From NCBI GenBank assembly GCA_043228905.1, contig JBHGNT010000006.1:16678001-16742000 (forward strand): 64,000 nucleotides of DNA. The letters run 5' to 3'. This document shows positions 40,270-51,931 of this stretch, piece after piece. Below the pieces are notes generated by a model. It made no database searches. It was not told where the DNA came from and saw nothing but the letters and a program-made list of their open reading frames with translations. Position numbers and translations under genes: made by a program. The DNA is from Azolla caroliniana (taxonomy: Eukaryota > Polypodiophyta). Positions within the stretch are counted from its first letter, which is position 1. Each line of letters opens with the position of its first letter.

Positions 40270-43200
40270 CTCCCCCTCAAGCTCAACTTGAGGTCGGATC
40301 GTAGTGTCAGTCTCCATGGCAGCCATTCCTTCCACCCGGCTCCTTCTGGCGTCACTCCGCCTTGCTCACACTCCTTGTCTGGTTTGGTCCCGTTTGCCGT
40401 GACCCTTCTGATTTTGCACACCTTGATCTCCTCGGTCGGCTTGTCTGCTCAATAGGCCCAATTCAGCTCCCTCGCTGCTATGACTTCGGCGCTTGCCGAT
40501 TCGCGGATTCCTTCGTGTTGGCGTCGACTTTCGTTGCCTTCCCGTCCTCTTGGCCTTGAATTGATCCAGTTCTTCTGAATCCTTCTGTTGAACCGAATCG
40601 GCTATCTCCAATTCGTTCCAACTCTTGTCCGAATCAGTCGCTCCCGATTTGTCTTCCAGTTCCAGACCCTTCACCACATCGGACCATGTCTGGGTCTTGG
40701 CCTTCTTCTTCTTGTCTCCCCCTTTGTTGGTTCTTCCCTCACCGGCGCAATCGACAGTTTCTTTGCCTTTGCCTGTTCTCCCCCTCAAGTGTGGCACGTC
40801 GAGATGTTGAACACCAAGCATTTCGGTGAAGTGCTGCAACTTGTCCGATCCGAGCGGTTTGGTGAAGATGTCGGCAACTTGCCGATCCATATGAACATAC
40901 TGAAGTTCGACTTCACCGCTCAGGACACGCTCACGCACTAAGTGGTGGTGCACTTCTATGTGCTTTGTGTGAGCATGGAATACGGGGTTCTTGGCGAGCT
41001 GCATGCTGCTTATGTTGTCGTAGTAGATCAGGATCGGGGTCGGCACCTCGATCCGCAGGTCTTGCAGCAGTCGCCGAAGCCAAATGGCTTCACAGGTGGC
41101 AACGGTAGCGCCCCGGTATTCAGCCTCAGTGCTCGAAAGGGCCACTGTTGGCTGCTTTTTGTTGCTCCACACAACAGTCGCGCTACCAAGGGAAAACATA
41201 TAACCGGAGGTGGATCGGCGATCTGATGCATCGCCGGCCCAGTCGGCATCAGTGTAGCCGACTAGCTCTTCGGTTATACCATGCCTGTATAACAATCCCC
41301 GGTTCTTCATGCCGCTCACATATCACAAAATTCAATGCACGCACAGAAGGTGCTCCATGGTCGGCTTCTACATGTATTGGTTGATCATGCCGACCGGATA
41401 ACTGATGTCGGGTCGGGTGATTGTCAAATATATAAGGCTTCCGACGATTTGTCGGAACCACTTCTCATCGTAGGCCAGTCCGGAGTTGGGACGGAGCTTC
41501 TAGTTCCGGTCCAAGGGTGTGGAGATCGGTCAACATTACATCATGCTGAACTTGTACGACATATTCAACACATAGTGTCTTTGTGAGAGCAATATGCCGT
41601 CGGGGGTTCGGATCACCTCGATCCCAAGGAAATAGTGAAGGTCCCCTAGGTCCTTCATCTCAAATGCGTTCGACAGCTGGGACTTGACTCGGCTGATTTC
41701 ATCGAGTCCGGGTCCGGTGATGACTAGATCATCAACATACAGCAAGATGCAAACCGGACCGTCCGGACCTTGCCGGATGAACAACGAAGAGCCGGACTTG
41801 GAGGCCTCAAACCCCATCTTACGCAACTGGTGCGTGATCTTCGCATTCCAAGCTCAGGGGGCTTGCTTTAGGCCATAAAGTGACTTCTTCAGCCGGCATA
41901 CCGCCGACTTGTTCATCTCCGACTGGAAACCGAGGGGTTGGGTCATAAAGACCTCTTCTTCAAGATCGCCTTGAAGAAATGCATTCTTCACGTCCATCTA
42001 GTGAAGATGCCACCCCCTTGTCGCAACAACCGCCAACACCACACGAACCGTCGCCATCTTCGCTAACGGAGCAAAGGTCTCGTCGTAGTCGATTCCGTGG
42101 GTTTGCGCGTATCCCTTCGCCACTAACCGGGCCTTGTACTGGTTAACCGAATTGTCGGCATTGTACTTTACCTTGTACACCCACTTACATCCGATCGGTT
42201 TACAATGTCGGGGAGGGTCAACTAGGTCCCATGTGTCGTTGGCATCAAGTGCCCGCATTTCTTCCTTCATAGCGGCACGCCAATTTGCGTCCTTTGCTGC
42301 TTCTGCGTAGCTCTCCGGCTCACACACTTCCACCACCTTGGTCATGTACGCATAATGATGCACCATGTACTCATTGCATAACGGGGTTCTTCAGGCGGGA
42401 AGACCGGCGTAACTTCGTATTACCCGGTTTGGGGCCCTTCTTGGTCAGGTCGGACTTCGCTCCCGAAGGTCCGCCTTCATCCTTTCCGGAGTCGGATTCG
42501 CTCCGATCCGACTCAACGTTGCCGGTTTCGTATCCCAACATCTTCTTCTTCCCCTTCTCTTTGCGCGTGAACCGTCTCCTCGGTTCCTTGCGCGGGGGAA
42601 TACGACAGAGTCTCCACTACTCACTGGTTCATCTTCCGACTAGTCTGTCTGACCCAGTCGCTTGTTCAGCCCGCTCAACCGAAATGATTCCGGACTCACA
42701 TCTAGAGTCTCAAAGTCTTCATCTTCTAACTAAACCGGTTTAGGATCACTAGCCTCATCCTTCGGTATCGGGCCAGGGTCGGAAGTCGGAGCCGATAAGG
42801 CATACCATGATGCCATCTCATCAAATTCAACATCCCGGCTAACTCGGACCTGCTTCGTCTGGGGGTTATAACACTTATACCCCTTTTGCTCATGCGAGTA
42901 ACCGACCAAGATGCATTTCTCTGACTTTGCATCCAACTTCCTCCGCTTCGCATCCGGCACATGTACATATGCAATACTACCAAATATCCAAAGATGTCTC
43001 AAATTCGGTTTACGCTCGAAATACAGCTCATGCGCGGACACCTTGTCACCGATTCGGTTTTGGATGTAGACGGCCGTTCGGATTGCCTCGGCCCGGGAGA
43101 AATGGGGCATGCTCTTTTCCTCCAGCATTGCCCTTGTCGCGTTGACAATCGACCAGTTCTTCCTTTTGGCCACATCATTTTGCTCCGGTGTGTATCTGCA

Positions 43201-43743
43201 GCTGAACTCTCTCCGAATTCCTTTTTGCTGCAGATAACTATTGAATTGGCCGGAAAATTATTCTTTCTCGCCATCCGACCGTAGGCACTTGATCTTCCTC
43301 TCCGTTTCCCGTTCAACCAAGCTTTGTAGGTTCCGGAAACACTCGAAGACTTCGCTCTTCCGCTCAATGAGGTAGATCCATGTGTGCCGCGTATAGTCAT
43401 CGATGAAGGAGACGAAGTATCTACTCCCGCCAAGACTAACGTTCTGTGTCGGTCCCCATACATCCAAATGGATTAGATTGAGCTTGTTGTAGCTCCGGTT
43501 TCGTTCGGTGGGGAATGGAAGCCGGTGTTGCTTCCCGAGTTGGCAGGCTTCACATACTTGGGCCTTCCGGCCACTAAACTTTGGCAAACTGAAAACAACT
43601 TGTTTTGTTTGCAAGTCTTGAAGCCTCTGGTAATTGACGTGGCCGATCTGCTTGTGCCAGAGATCGATGTCCGATTCAATCTTCTGTCCTTTGGCGAACA
43701 AAGCGGTGCCAACGTCATTGGTGTCGAGGATGAACATCCTCCC
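40270..43743 (-). pseudogene. Element E pol: integrase, RT, RNase H and C-terminal extension
   Basis: Integrase has LWHKQIGHVNYQRL, CEACQLGKQHRLPFP and HLDVWGPTQNVSLGG (43670-43430), then ARAMLEEKSMPHFSRAEAI. RT has [20 protein letters not shown] (about 42190) and [14 protein letters not shown] (about 41740). A TGA stands where related copies have Arg/His before AWNAK (about 41856). RNase H has DADWAGDASDRRSTSGYMFS, LSSTEAEYRG and HTKHIEVHHHLV. After LGVQHLDVPHLRG comes a charged extension of about 190 residues with TWSDVVKGLELED, DSDKSWNELE and RRSHSSEGAELGLLSR. A CGA-to-TGA change stops it at 40366, but the frame goes on to RPQVELEGEC at the LTR. Confidence 0.9.
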
Positions 43744-44177
43744 TGTTACCGGCCGACAAAGGAGTTCAGAGTGGGAAAAGGGGAGTTATTTAAGTAGTAG
43801 GAATGTGGTTGTAATTAAGCTATGAGTGTGGATGGACGGACCGGAATCGGTATGCCGTTCCGGATCCGGACCGATCCCGAACAAGTGCGGATGGCACCGT
43901 TTTGTAATACAGACCGGAAACCTATTTAAAGGCCCGGATACAATGTAATGAATAGCGGTTAATTAATAAAGCTTAGTGTTGTTATCTCTGTGTGTTAATT
44001 GCCGTTCTGCCTTAATTGTTATATCTTACGTGTGTGATTATGAAAGACGATCATGCTAAGCAACTTAATTAAGTCGGATTAATCGTTGAGTCTAATCCTG
44101 TTGCCGTAACACCCTTTGGTGAAGTGTCTTCCGTAGACACCCTGTGTTAGGCCATTGTCCGGCCCTAAGAGTTAACA
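43744..44177 (+). repeat. 5' LTR of element F
   Basis: TGTTACCGGCC...GAGTTAACA. It holds a TATTTAAA promoter-like motif (about 43923) and AATAAA (about 43965) as a possible polyadenylation signal. Confidence 0.93.
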
Positions 44178-44184
44178 TAGTTTT

Positions 44185-44200
44185 TGGCGACCACGATTCC
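44185..44200 (+). other. primer binding site of element F
   Basis: TGGCGACCACGATTCC, seven bases after the LTR, is identical in element G (60201-60216). It starts TGG, as needed to pair with a tRNA CCA end, but it is not the initiator-Met site. tRNA-Arg sites have been reported for some Tat/Ogre elements, which would fit, but I cannot assign it. Confidence 0.7.
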
Positions 44201-44230
44201 TGTTTTTGCAGCGAACGACGGCACAGATGG

Positions 44231-47001
44231 ATGTCTAGATCAACGCACGACCTGGTTACAGATCGAACTCGACACCTTGCCGAAAGACAAAGGAGACGTG
44301 AGGCTTTCCAGCAAGCGGCGCAGGAAATTAGAGCGGATCGCTCGTTTTCCAACGTAATCCGGAGAGTAGCAGAGGACTCCCTCTGGTTACAGCAAACATC
44401 GCACCCGGACGACGGCAGCAGCCTAAGCAGCCTCCGGGAAATCGAATCCCTTCTCCAGGCGTTGGCAAGCGGAGAAGGCGAAGCAAAAGCCTTTTCAGCG
44501 TATTAATCGGACTTCGAAGGGGAATACAACGTGCACACAAACTACCGTAGCAGCAACGAAACCCCAGGCGGACCGGAGGACGAAGGATCGGATACCTTAC
44601 TAACACCGGAACCGGAAGTGCTAACGCTGGAACCCCCGGAACCAGCAGAGGAAGAGCGACCTCCGACACCGGAAGTCGAAGAGGAGAGGCCTCCGTCACC
44701 AAAAGAAGAGGAAAAACCACTGACGCCGGAGAAAATTCCGGAACGAGCACCAACACTGCCAGCCCGCGCACCGATACTGGACGACGACATGCCGTTCCAG
44801 TACTCCAAGTATAGAGATGATCCGGACGCGGAAGCTCATGTGCACGCCTTTGAACAGACATGGGAAGCCAACCATGTGTCCCAGCGATTGACCCCGGATG
44901 AAGAAGAACACTCTAAGATAGCGGAATTTGGCGTCACATTGGAGGGACCGGCAGCAAGATGGCGCCGGACGCAGGACTCGTCTACTATCAACACCTTTGC
45001 AGATTTAAAAGCTAAATTCTTGCATTTTTTCCAAAAGGAGGTGGACTAGACCGTAATGGTAGGCTTATTTTATACCATCTGACAGGAAGCAGGGGAGAGC
45101 ATTCCCTAGTTTGTCATCCGGTTTCAACGGATGCATAGTCAGCTTGCCCGCGCACCCCCGGAGGAGGAATTACGGACTATATTCCTAAACGCGCTCCGGG
45201 AACCCCTACGCACGGTTTGCACGGTAATTGACTTCCGCACAAGTACCATCGACCAGGTCATTGACCGGGTGAGAGAGATGGAAAAGACAAGCTCCTGGCT
45301 CACACTGGGAGCACTCCAACGGGCGTTACCGTCCGATGAAGACCTCCGGTTTCGGCAAGAAATACAATGCACAACCTGCTTGAATTCCGGACACTCGGCT
45401 CTAGAATGCACTATGAGGACGCAATGTGTAATCTGTCAATCCAAGGGCCATACGACGGATAGGTGCGAGTATAATCTATTGAACCGGCAAGCACCGCCGG
45501 TCCGACAAATTGAGCCACGCAGTAGCCAGGATGAAGAAGAGGAACGCTGGTGGCAAATGGACCGCGACCGACCGGCACAGGATGTCCAGTACGGCGATCG
45601 GCGGGATAACTATGAACGGCATGATCGGTACCAAGAGTACAATAAACGATACGAACATTACGACCGGGAGCACTCCCCCGGGTATCGTCAGCAACGGGAG
45701 GAATACAGTAGATATAATGGGCAACCTCGTCAAGAGTACCGCAATAAGAAGAGCTATAACAAAAAACGACATTTCAAAAAAGGCGGCTACCCACGGGATC
45801 CGAAACAAGGAGCTTCAAGCAGCCAACCGGCCCAAAACCTCGCGCGTACCACAGGACCTGCCTCGGGTACAACAGACAATGCCGAATCCAGCAATACCCG
45901 GAAAGCCTACTGCCACTACTGCCAACAGGAAGGCCATTATAGTAATCAATGCCCGGTGAAGAGCTATGAAAAATGACCGGCGGTAAATATGGTAGTCCCC
46001 GAGGTGGCAGATCTGCAGCAGGTGACCACAAGGTCGAAGGGCATGGCCAAGGAATGGGAGACGCAGGAGACCATCTGGAAACAAGCGACGGATTACTACA
46101 CGAAATGGGTGGAGGCCAAAGCATTAATAGACAACACCGCTGCGTCAACGGCGAAATTTCTATACGAATACATCTGGTGCCGTTACGGATGCCCAATCGA
46201 ATTAATAAACGACCAAGGGGGGCACTTTCTCGGCCAAGTAGTTGAAAGCCTGACAACATTCTATGCCGTTGTCCATAAACGGAGCACACCTTACTATCCG
46301 CAAGCGAACGGTTTAGCGGAATCGACGAACAAAACGCTCCAGAATATCCTTCGGAAGATCATCAACGAAAACCGAACGGATTGGGATACCAAGTTACATA
46401 GCGCGCTTTGGGCATACCAGACGACATACAAAACGAGCATCCGAACAACACCGTTCCGGTTAGCGTTCGGACTAGAGGCGGTAATGCCGGTGGAATTCCA
46501 AGTACCCAGCTTACGGATCTAGCTACGGGAACGGCTGAACGAGAAGGAGTCGGAGGCAATACGGTTAACAACGCTGTGTGAACTCGAGGAACAACGACTG
46601 GCAAGCATCCTGCACTTAGAATTGGAACAACGGCGACGGAAAGCATTTGTCGACCGGCACAGGAAAGGAAACGAAAAAATGTTCGCAATCGGCAAACCGG
46701 TGTTAGTATTTCAGACCCGGATGGGCAAGATATGCCGGGTAAACTACGGTTTAGATGGACCGGACCGTATTGGCTAACACATGAGTATAATGGGTCCTAC
46801 CAGTTAGGGACACTTGCCGACGAAGTGCTAGGCAAATGGGTCAACGAATTCCGATTGAAGCCATATAGAGGACCGATGCCTAAGAACCCATTTGAGCAAA
46901 GGACCGACACTAGTGAGGGAAATGACAACCACCAAGACGGCGAGCCGTTAACTGGGGAGAATGAGGCCGGTAAGGGTCCGAGAGGACCAACGGACAAGTA
47001 A
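44231..47001 (+). pseudogene. Element F gag fused in frame to integrase
   Basis: From MSRSTHDLVTDRTRHLAERQ the gag frame runs to 45976 with nonsense codons at 44504, 45047 and two more before 45120. It contains DPDAEAHVHAFEQTWEANHV, then zinc knuckles CTTCLNSGHSALEC (45368-), CVICQSKGHTTDRC (about 45425-) and CHYCQQEGHYSNQC (about 45911-), with an Asp/Arg/Tyr-rich stretch between the second and third. After TRSKGMAKEWETQETIWKQA (about 46085) the same frame becomes integrase: TDYYTKWVEAKAL, NDQGGHF, YYPQANGLAESTNKTLQ (D,D,E partly visible), then WAYQTTYKTSIRTTPFRLAF. A stop at 46520 and a frameshift near 46728 precede LRFRWTGPYWLTHEYNGSYQ. Confidence 0.88.
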
Positions 47002-47382
47002 CGTCACACTAATAATAATAATAAAAAAAAAAAAAAAAAAAAACAACGAAGTAATCATGCAAAAGCGAGGAATGAATGGATAAAAGAGCGAGGAGCGAAA
47101 AGGTACGTAGTGGGCATTTAAAGCGCCACCACAGGACATAATGCTATTTTAGTACACGACGTGCACACACTCGAAAAAGGCGCCAGAATGCACAGAGAAA
47201 AACCACTGCGCGTGGAGACCCTTTACTTTCACGAACCCAAGAGCACAGAAGCACCAAGGCGCTGCAAGATCATCAGACAAGAACCTACGCACAGAGAACC
47301 CCTGCCTTCTGAACTCTCTCTCTCTCAATCTCACTCTCATCAACATCCAACCTCACCACCGCAATCCGACCTCGACACAGAC
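47002..47382 (+). other. spacer between integrase and extra ORF of element F
   Basis: It contains AATAATAATA and a run of about 20 A (about 47025-47043), then an open frame from 47161 in the frame of the extra ORF. This region could be its leader or an N-terminal extension. Confidence 0.6.
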
Positions 47383-50089
47383 ATGGACCCGCAAACGTTG
47401 TCGGAAGCCGCCAAGACATGGCTAAAGCAACACGGGCTCGAGGGCTTCTTGATGATGATGGAAGTACCGCCACACAAAGAAGCCGACAAGGTGATCAAAG
47501 AAATCGACACAGAGGTCATAACAGCAGAGGCGATTCGAGCGTTAACAGGCCTTCCGGAGGGAGGCATACTCACGATTGACAATCCAACCCCGGAGCAACT
47601 CATCAGGTATTTTGGTGAGTACTCCCTAGCCAGCAAGGGCTACCGGACACAGGGCGGCGGAGATATGCTATTCCGCGAGATTGCTCGTGTGCTCCATGAA
47701 TACGGTCATGTGTACCCTAGACCCCCTGTCATGCTGCAGAACCGGGCAGGGATGATCATCGCCACCTATGAAGGGATCAAGGTGGATTGGCCGGTATTGA
47801 TCGCAGATGGGTTGTGTGCGGCGATCGAGATCGTCAGAGGCAAAGACGGCAAAGAAGGCCGAGACGGACGGAGGATATGGCACGCCGTAATGCAGTGGCT
47901 CACCTTGCTTGTGCCACCCGTCCAGCCCGTCCAGCCCAAGAAGCGAGGAAGAGTGGCGGACGACACCCCAAAGACGGCTTCCAAAAGACAACAGCTGTTG
48001 GCCTCTAAGGTCACTAAGGGGAAGGCGGCGGACGCAGAACAGGCGGGAAAGGAGAGCGGCAGCCGGAAGCGACCAACAGATGCGTAGGAGGAACCACCGG
48101 CACGACCCGTAAAGGTTACACTCCGCCGATCGGTGAATAGAGAAGCGGACCCCTTGGCGGCAAAACTCAATGCCGGGACTTAGGAAGAGGAAATAGAGGA
48201 GGATCCTACAGAGCACCTCCAGCGACGGTCGTCGGCAAGGACCGTTGAGGTAGCCGGGAAACGTTCGGACCCTCAGACGGAGGGAACACCGGCTCCCCAT
48301 ACTGAGACTCCCACGCCAAGGAAGGAACCGGAACCGGTGCACATGGCACCGGAATCAGAAGCCCCGGCACCACCGGCAACACCGGCAAGTCCCATCCCGC
48401 CAGAGCCGGAAAGGTCAATGCAGCCTCCTTCGGCCAACCAAGAAGAAGCGCAAGGGGAACCAGGACAACAGGGTGGTCCACGGGCAGAAACGGAATTGCA
48501 ACTCGGCGCAACCAGGCGGGACCACCCATCTACAAGTGAGCCCATCTGTCAAACCTCCGTGCAAGCACAACAATGCACCGGTAGCCTGTGGCTCTGGTGG
48601 ATAGGCGAACGGATAGCCGGAGCAGTGGGGTATATTGAGGCGGAAGAAAGAGCGCAAAGCGAACGATTGCTCGTCACAACCGAACAACTAGAGACGGCCC
48701 GGTCCAGAATCCGGTGCCTTGAAAAAGACTTGGATCAGGTCACGACAGAGATGGCCAAAATGGCCTTAACGACAACACAGATCCAATCACCGGTGACTTC
48801 GGTAAGTGTACAGAATAAAGAAACGGATCGACCTATACATACCAATAAGACCCAGGCAACGGAAACCGTTCCGGCGAGAGATGCGGCGCAAGCCCAGGAG
48901 CTTGCGGAATTGAGAGATGAACTTGCCGCACAAGAAGCGCTAAGGAGCCGTGAATGGGAATTGAAGACAACGGCCGAAGCTGAATTAAAGAAGACTGCTG
49001 AGAACCTCCGCCGGGCAGAGGAGAGCCTCCGGAAAGGCCATCAAGCGTACGACCGGCTAAAGACAAAGTGCTGCAGGAAAAGGACAAGCTGCGGAAGACG
49101 GCGGAAATGGAAATTGAACGGCTAAAGGAAGAGCTCCGCCAACAGAAGGACCGCGAGGACCGGGCCCGTCGACAGATCAACGCACGGCTCAAGCAAAAGA
49201 CAGATGAATTTGAGCACATGCACCGGGACTACAAACGGCTGGAAACGGAGCATAAGGAACGGATGGCCGAGCTCCAGCAGGAAGTTGATCGGGCCGCGAC
49301 GGCGATCGCCGACGAACGTGCGGAAAATATAAGACGCTTGGACGAGGCAGAGAAGGTCCGGATGGAGCTCTAGAGGCAACAGCAGGAAGAAAAGGAGAGA
49401 GCGTCAACGGTATTGCAGAAATTACAAAGCACATATCAAAGGCAATTGACGCATTACAAGGAGCAGGCGGAGGACAACGTCAAAATCATCAAGCAACTGA
49501 AGGAGGAACGGCAAGCGGCGGAAAGCAAATCGCAATTGGGAACGGGCCGGATTCAGTCCATCCTCCGGGCATGGCTAACGCGGCAGAACTCTAATTGCTA
49601 TGGGTAGACGTGGCAAACCGGCGGAAGGAAGGAGATGATTGTTATACGTTGACTTCCGAGGACTTCACCGCCATACGGGACGAGCTGGCCGACGACTTCC
49701 AAGTCCTGGCGGATGAACAACTGGCGCAGGTCAGGCAACTCGTAGCTCAGCTAGACGATGATAGGCTGGACGCTCAAATCCAGTTTGAAAGCTACGAGCG
49801 GTCCCCGGTTTGGGAAGAAAAAGCACGGGAAGCGGCAACGGTTAACCTTAGTGATGAGGAACCGTCACCGGTTGAGGGCCAACCCGGGACCAGTCAACCG
49901 GAGACCACTACGACGAAGGGAGCAACGACGGAGACGCCGGTGTCAGAGCAACAAACGGAGGAGCAACCATCAACGGACCCGTCGCAACAGGCATCAACAC
50001 AGCAGCAACAACAACAACAACAACCAATTCCAGATGAACCATTGGAGACTCTCGAACAAAGCATTCTGGATATTTTGGACGAAGAATAG
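47383..50089 (+). pseudogene. Element F extra ORF: globular domain plus long coiled coil
   Basis: Starting at MDPQTLSEAAKTWLKQHGLE, about 225 residues look globular (AIRALTGLPEGGILTID, MLFREIARVLHEYGHVYPRP, KVDWPVLIADGLCAAIEI), then a basic KKRGR patch. After a Pro/Glu-rich stretch (48180-48540) comes a long Glu/Lys/Leu/Arg-rich coiled coil (about 48655-49560; e.g. ELAELRDELAAQEALRS, EIERLKEELRQQKDRED), then a Gln-rich tail ending LEQSILDILDEE. Stops at 48085, 48181 and 49371 and frameshifts near 49075 and 49600 break it. It has no signal peptide or membrane segment, so it is not envelope-like. The globular part reminds me of gypsy-associated plant transposon ORFs, but I cannot name it. It lies between integrase and the 3' LTR, in sense. 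Confidence 0.75.
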
Positions 50090-50143
50090 CAAGGGTCGGT
50101 TGGGGATTAAACGTACAAGGTACTGTCCCACGGGCGTGCCATG

Positions 50144-50577
50144 TGTTACCGGCCGGCAAAGGAGTCCAGTGTGGGAAAAGGGGAGTTATTTAAGTAGTAG
50201 GAATGTGGTTGTAATTAAGCTATGAGTGTGGACGGACGGACCGGAATCGGTATGCCGTTCCGGATCCGGACCGATCCCGAACAGGTGCGGATGACACCGT
50301 TTTGTAATACAGACCGGAAACCTATTTAAAGGCCCGGATACAATGTAATGAATAACGGTTAATTAATAAAGCTTAGTGTTGTTATCTCTGTGTGTTAATT
50401 GCCGTTCTGCCTTAATTGTTATATCTTACGCGTGTGATTATGAAAGACGATCATGCTAAGCAACTTAATTAAGTCGGATTAATCGTTGAGTCTAATCCTG
50501 TTGCCGTAACACCCTTTGGTGAAGTGTCTTCCGTAGACACCCTGTGTTAGGCCATTGTTCGGCCCTAAGAGTTAACA
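50144..50577 (+). repeat. 3' LTR of element F
   Basis: 434 bp, the same length as the 5' LTR. By eye 9 differences, eight of them transitions. The bases just upstream (CACGGGCGTGCCATG) are not a recognisable polypurine tract. Confidence 0.93.
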
Positions 50578-50582
50578 CTCCC

Positions 50583-50712
50583 ATCTCTACGCCTTTGCGC
50601 AATAATCTGACCCTCTTCCTCGATGAAGCACCCAAGGTGCGTAAACCTCACATGCATCCCTTGTTCAATGATCTGACCGACTGACACGAGGTTCTTCGTG
50701 ATAGTCGGAACG
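50583..50712 (-). pseudogene. Element E: piece between protease and integrase
   Basis: The minus strand reads VPTITKNLVSVGQIIEQGMH and FTHLGCFIEEEGQIIAQRR, which continues directly into MFILDTNDVGTALF at 43737 once element F is removed. Its upstream neighbour (GKLMNVLH) is found at about 57560, beyond the TIR element. Confidence 0.85.
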
Positions 50713-51199
50713 TTGTCGTGAAGATCCGTCACTTGGCGTGGATCGCAAGGCGGAACCGCCAAGGTTCTGGACTAGAAGGACTCGAAGTTTGCACAAGCTT
50801 TAGCGGGAAAGGAATTAAGATAGATTGAAAGAGAGAGAGATTGAGATAAGATAGAACGCTTGATTTTAGATTGAGAGAGAGATTAAGAACTCTTGACTTT
50901 AGATTTCAAGAACAAGGTATATCATCAAAAGGATAACGAATTTTCTTCTTAATATTAATTTTGATTTAAAGTACAAAGCTTTCTTTTTTATCCCCAAAAT
51001 CCCCATTGATCTTTTTCATTCCCTCTTTTATAGATGCCCTCATGCATTTGAGGGTTCAAGACATGCATAAAATGCACGTTTGCCATTTGGCGCTCATGTA
51101 TTACATGTGGTGCATGATAACCATGTCACTCATTTTAGCTCTCATGTATGAGAATTTATATGTAAAAGTAAAATGATAGAAATATAAATTCAACTAAAT

Positions 51200-51272
51200 G
51201 TCATGGCTTAGTGGTAAGCCTATTGACTCTTAACTAGGAGGTGCAAGGTTCGAATCCTCACTTGCCCTCCTT
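51200..51272 (+). repeat. tRNA-derived SINE-like head
   Basis: TGGCTTAGTGG (51204-51214) matches a polymerase III A box and GGTTCGAATCC (51247-51257) a B box, 32 bases apart. Between them is GACTCTTAAC, as in a tRNA-Lys(CTT) anticodon loop. A D-arm (GGCTT/AAGCC) can form, but the acceptor and T stems do not pair well. So it is not a working tRNA gene. It lies in the body of the TIR element. Confidence 0.55.
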
Positions 51273-51509
51273 GATGTCATGGTTACCGGTGGCTGCCGTA
51301 TGTCGGTTCCACCGGCTCGCTTGCTCCGTCTCCGTCGGATCACCGGTTGCCGGTGTGCCTCCGGTGATAAGATAATAAGTAGCTAGGCCACCTCCACTCT
51401 TAGTTCAAGTTACCTTGAAATCTCTATGCTCCACACATAGACACAAAGATAATAGCTTTTGCTCTACCTTATATATGATAAGAGCCGTATTTGTCGTGCC
51501 TATGTGGGA

Positions 51510-51931
51510 TGTGAAAGATTGCTTGCGGAAGCGTTAGAAAGAACAATACAGAGAGAGAGAGAGAGTACGCGGGAGAGAGACAGAGAGAGAGAGCAAAACA
51601 CACTATATTTCAAAATTATATGAATACTCTGTGCTCCGTATCTACAACGCGCTCATCAGTGCAATTTATACAAGTCCACACGGGACTGTTAGAAGTACGA
51701 TGTACTTCAATGCTCACACGAGCATCTGACACTAACTACGAGACTATAACTGCCTAGTAGTCTAACCTATATTAGGCTTCCGGTTACGGATTGGATCCGG
51801 CATACCGGCTCCCCAGCTCACCGGTCCTTACTGCTTACCGGCTCGGTTGCTCACCGGCATACCGATTCATCTCGCTTACCGGCTCAGGCTTATTCAGCCG
51901 ATCCAGCTCCGATTGAGCTTGCCGCTCAACA
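51510..51931 (-). repeat. 3' LTR of element H
   Basis: On the minus strand TGTTGAGCGGCAAG...CTTTCACA. The first six bases TGTTGA provide the last Cys codon and the stop of the polyprotein. Just beyond (51932-51943) is the polypurine tract. Confidence 0.9.

Larger units (their letters stand above)
43744..50577 (+). mobile_element. Gypsy element F, internally deleted, with extra 3' ORF
   Basis: Two 434-bp LTRs (43744-44177 and 50144-50577) differ at about nine sites. They are flanked by the direct repeat CTCCC (43739-43743 and 50578-50582). Inside are gag, an integrase joined directly to gag, and a large ORF region after integrase. Protease, RT and RNase H are absent. Integrase lies after gag and no chromodomain is seen, which with the extra ORF suggests the Tat-type (non-chromovirus) Gypsy group. 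Related to element G at 59819. Confidence 0.93.

Noticed and set aside
47383-50089. Envelope-like gene in element F
   Set aside because: No signal peptide, membrane segment or Cys-rich ectodomain is seen. Most of it is coiled coil.
51200-51272. Functional tRNA-Lys gene
   Set aside because: The acceptor and T stems do not pair, so it is treated as a tRNA-derived repeat.
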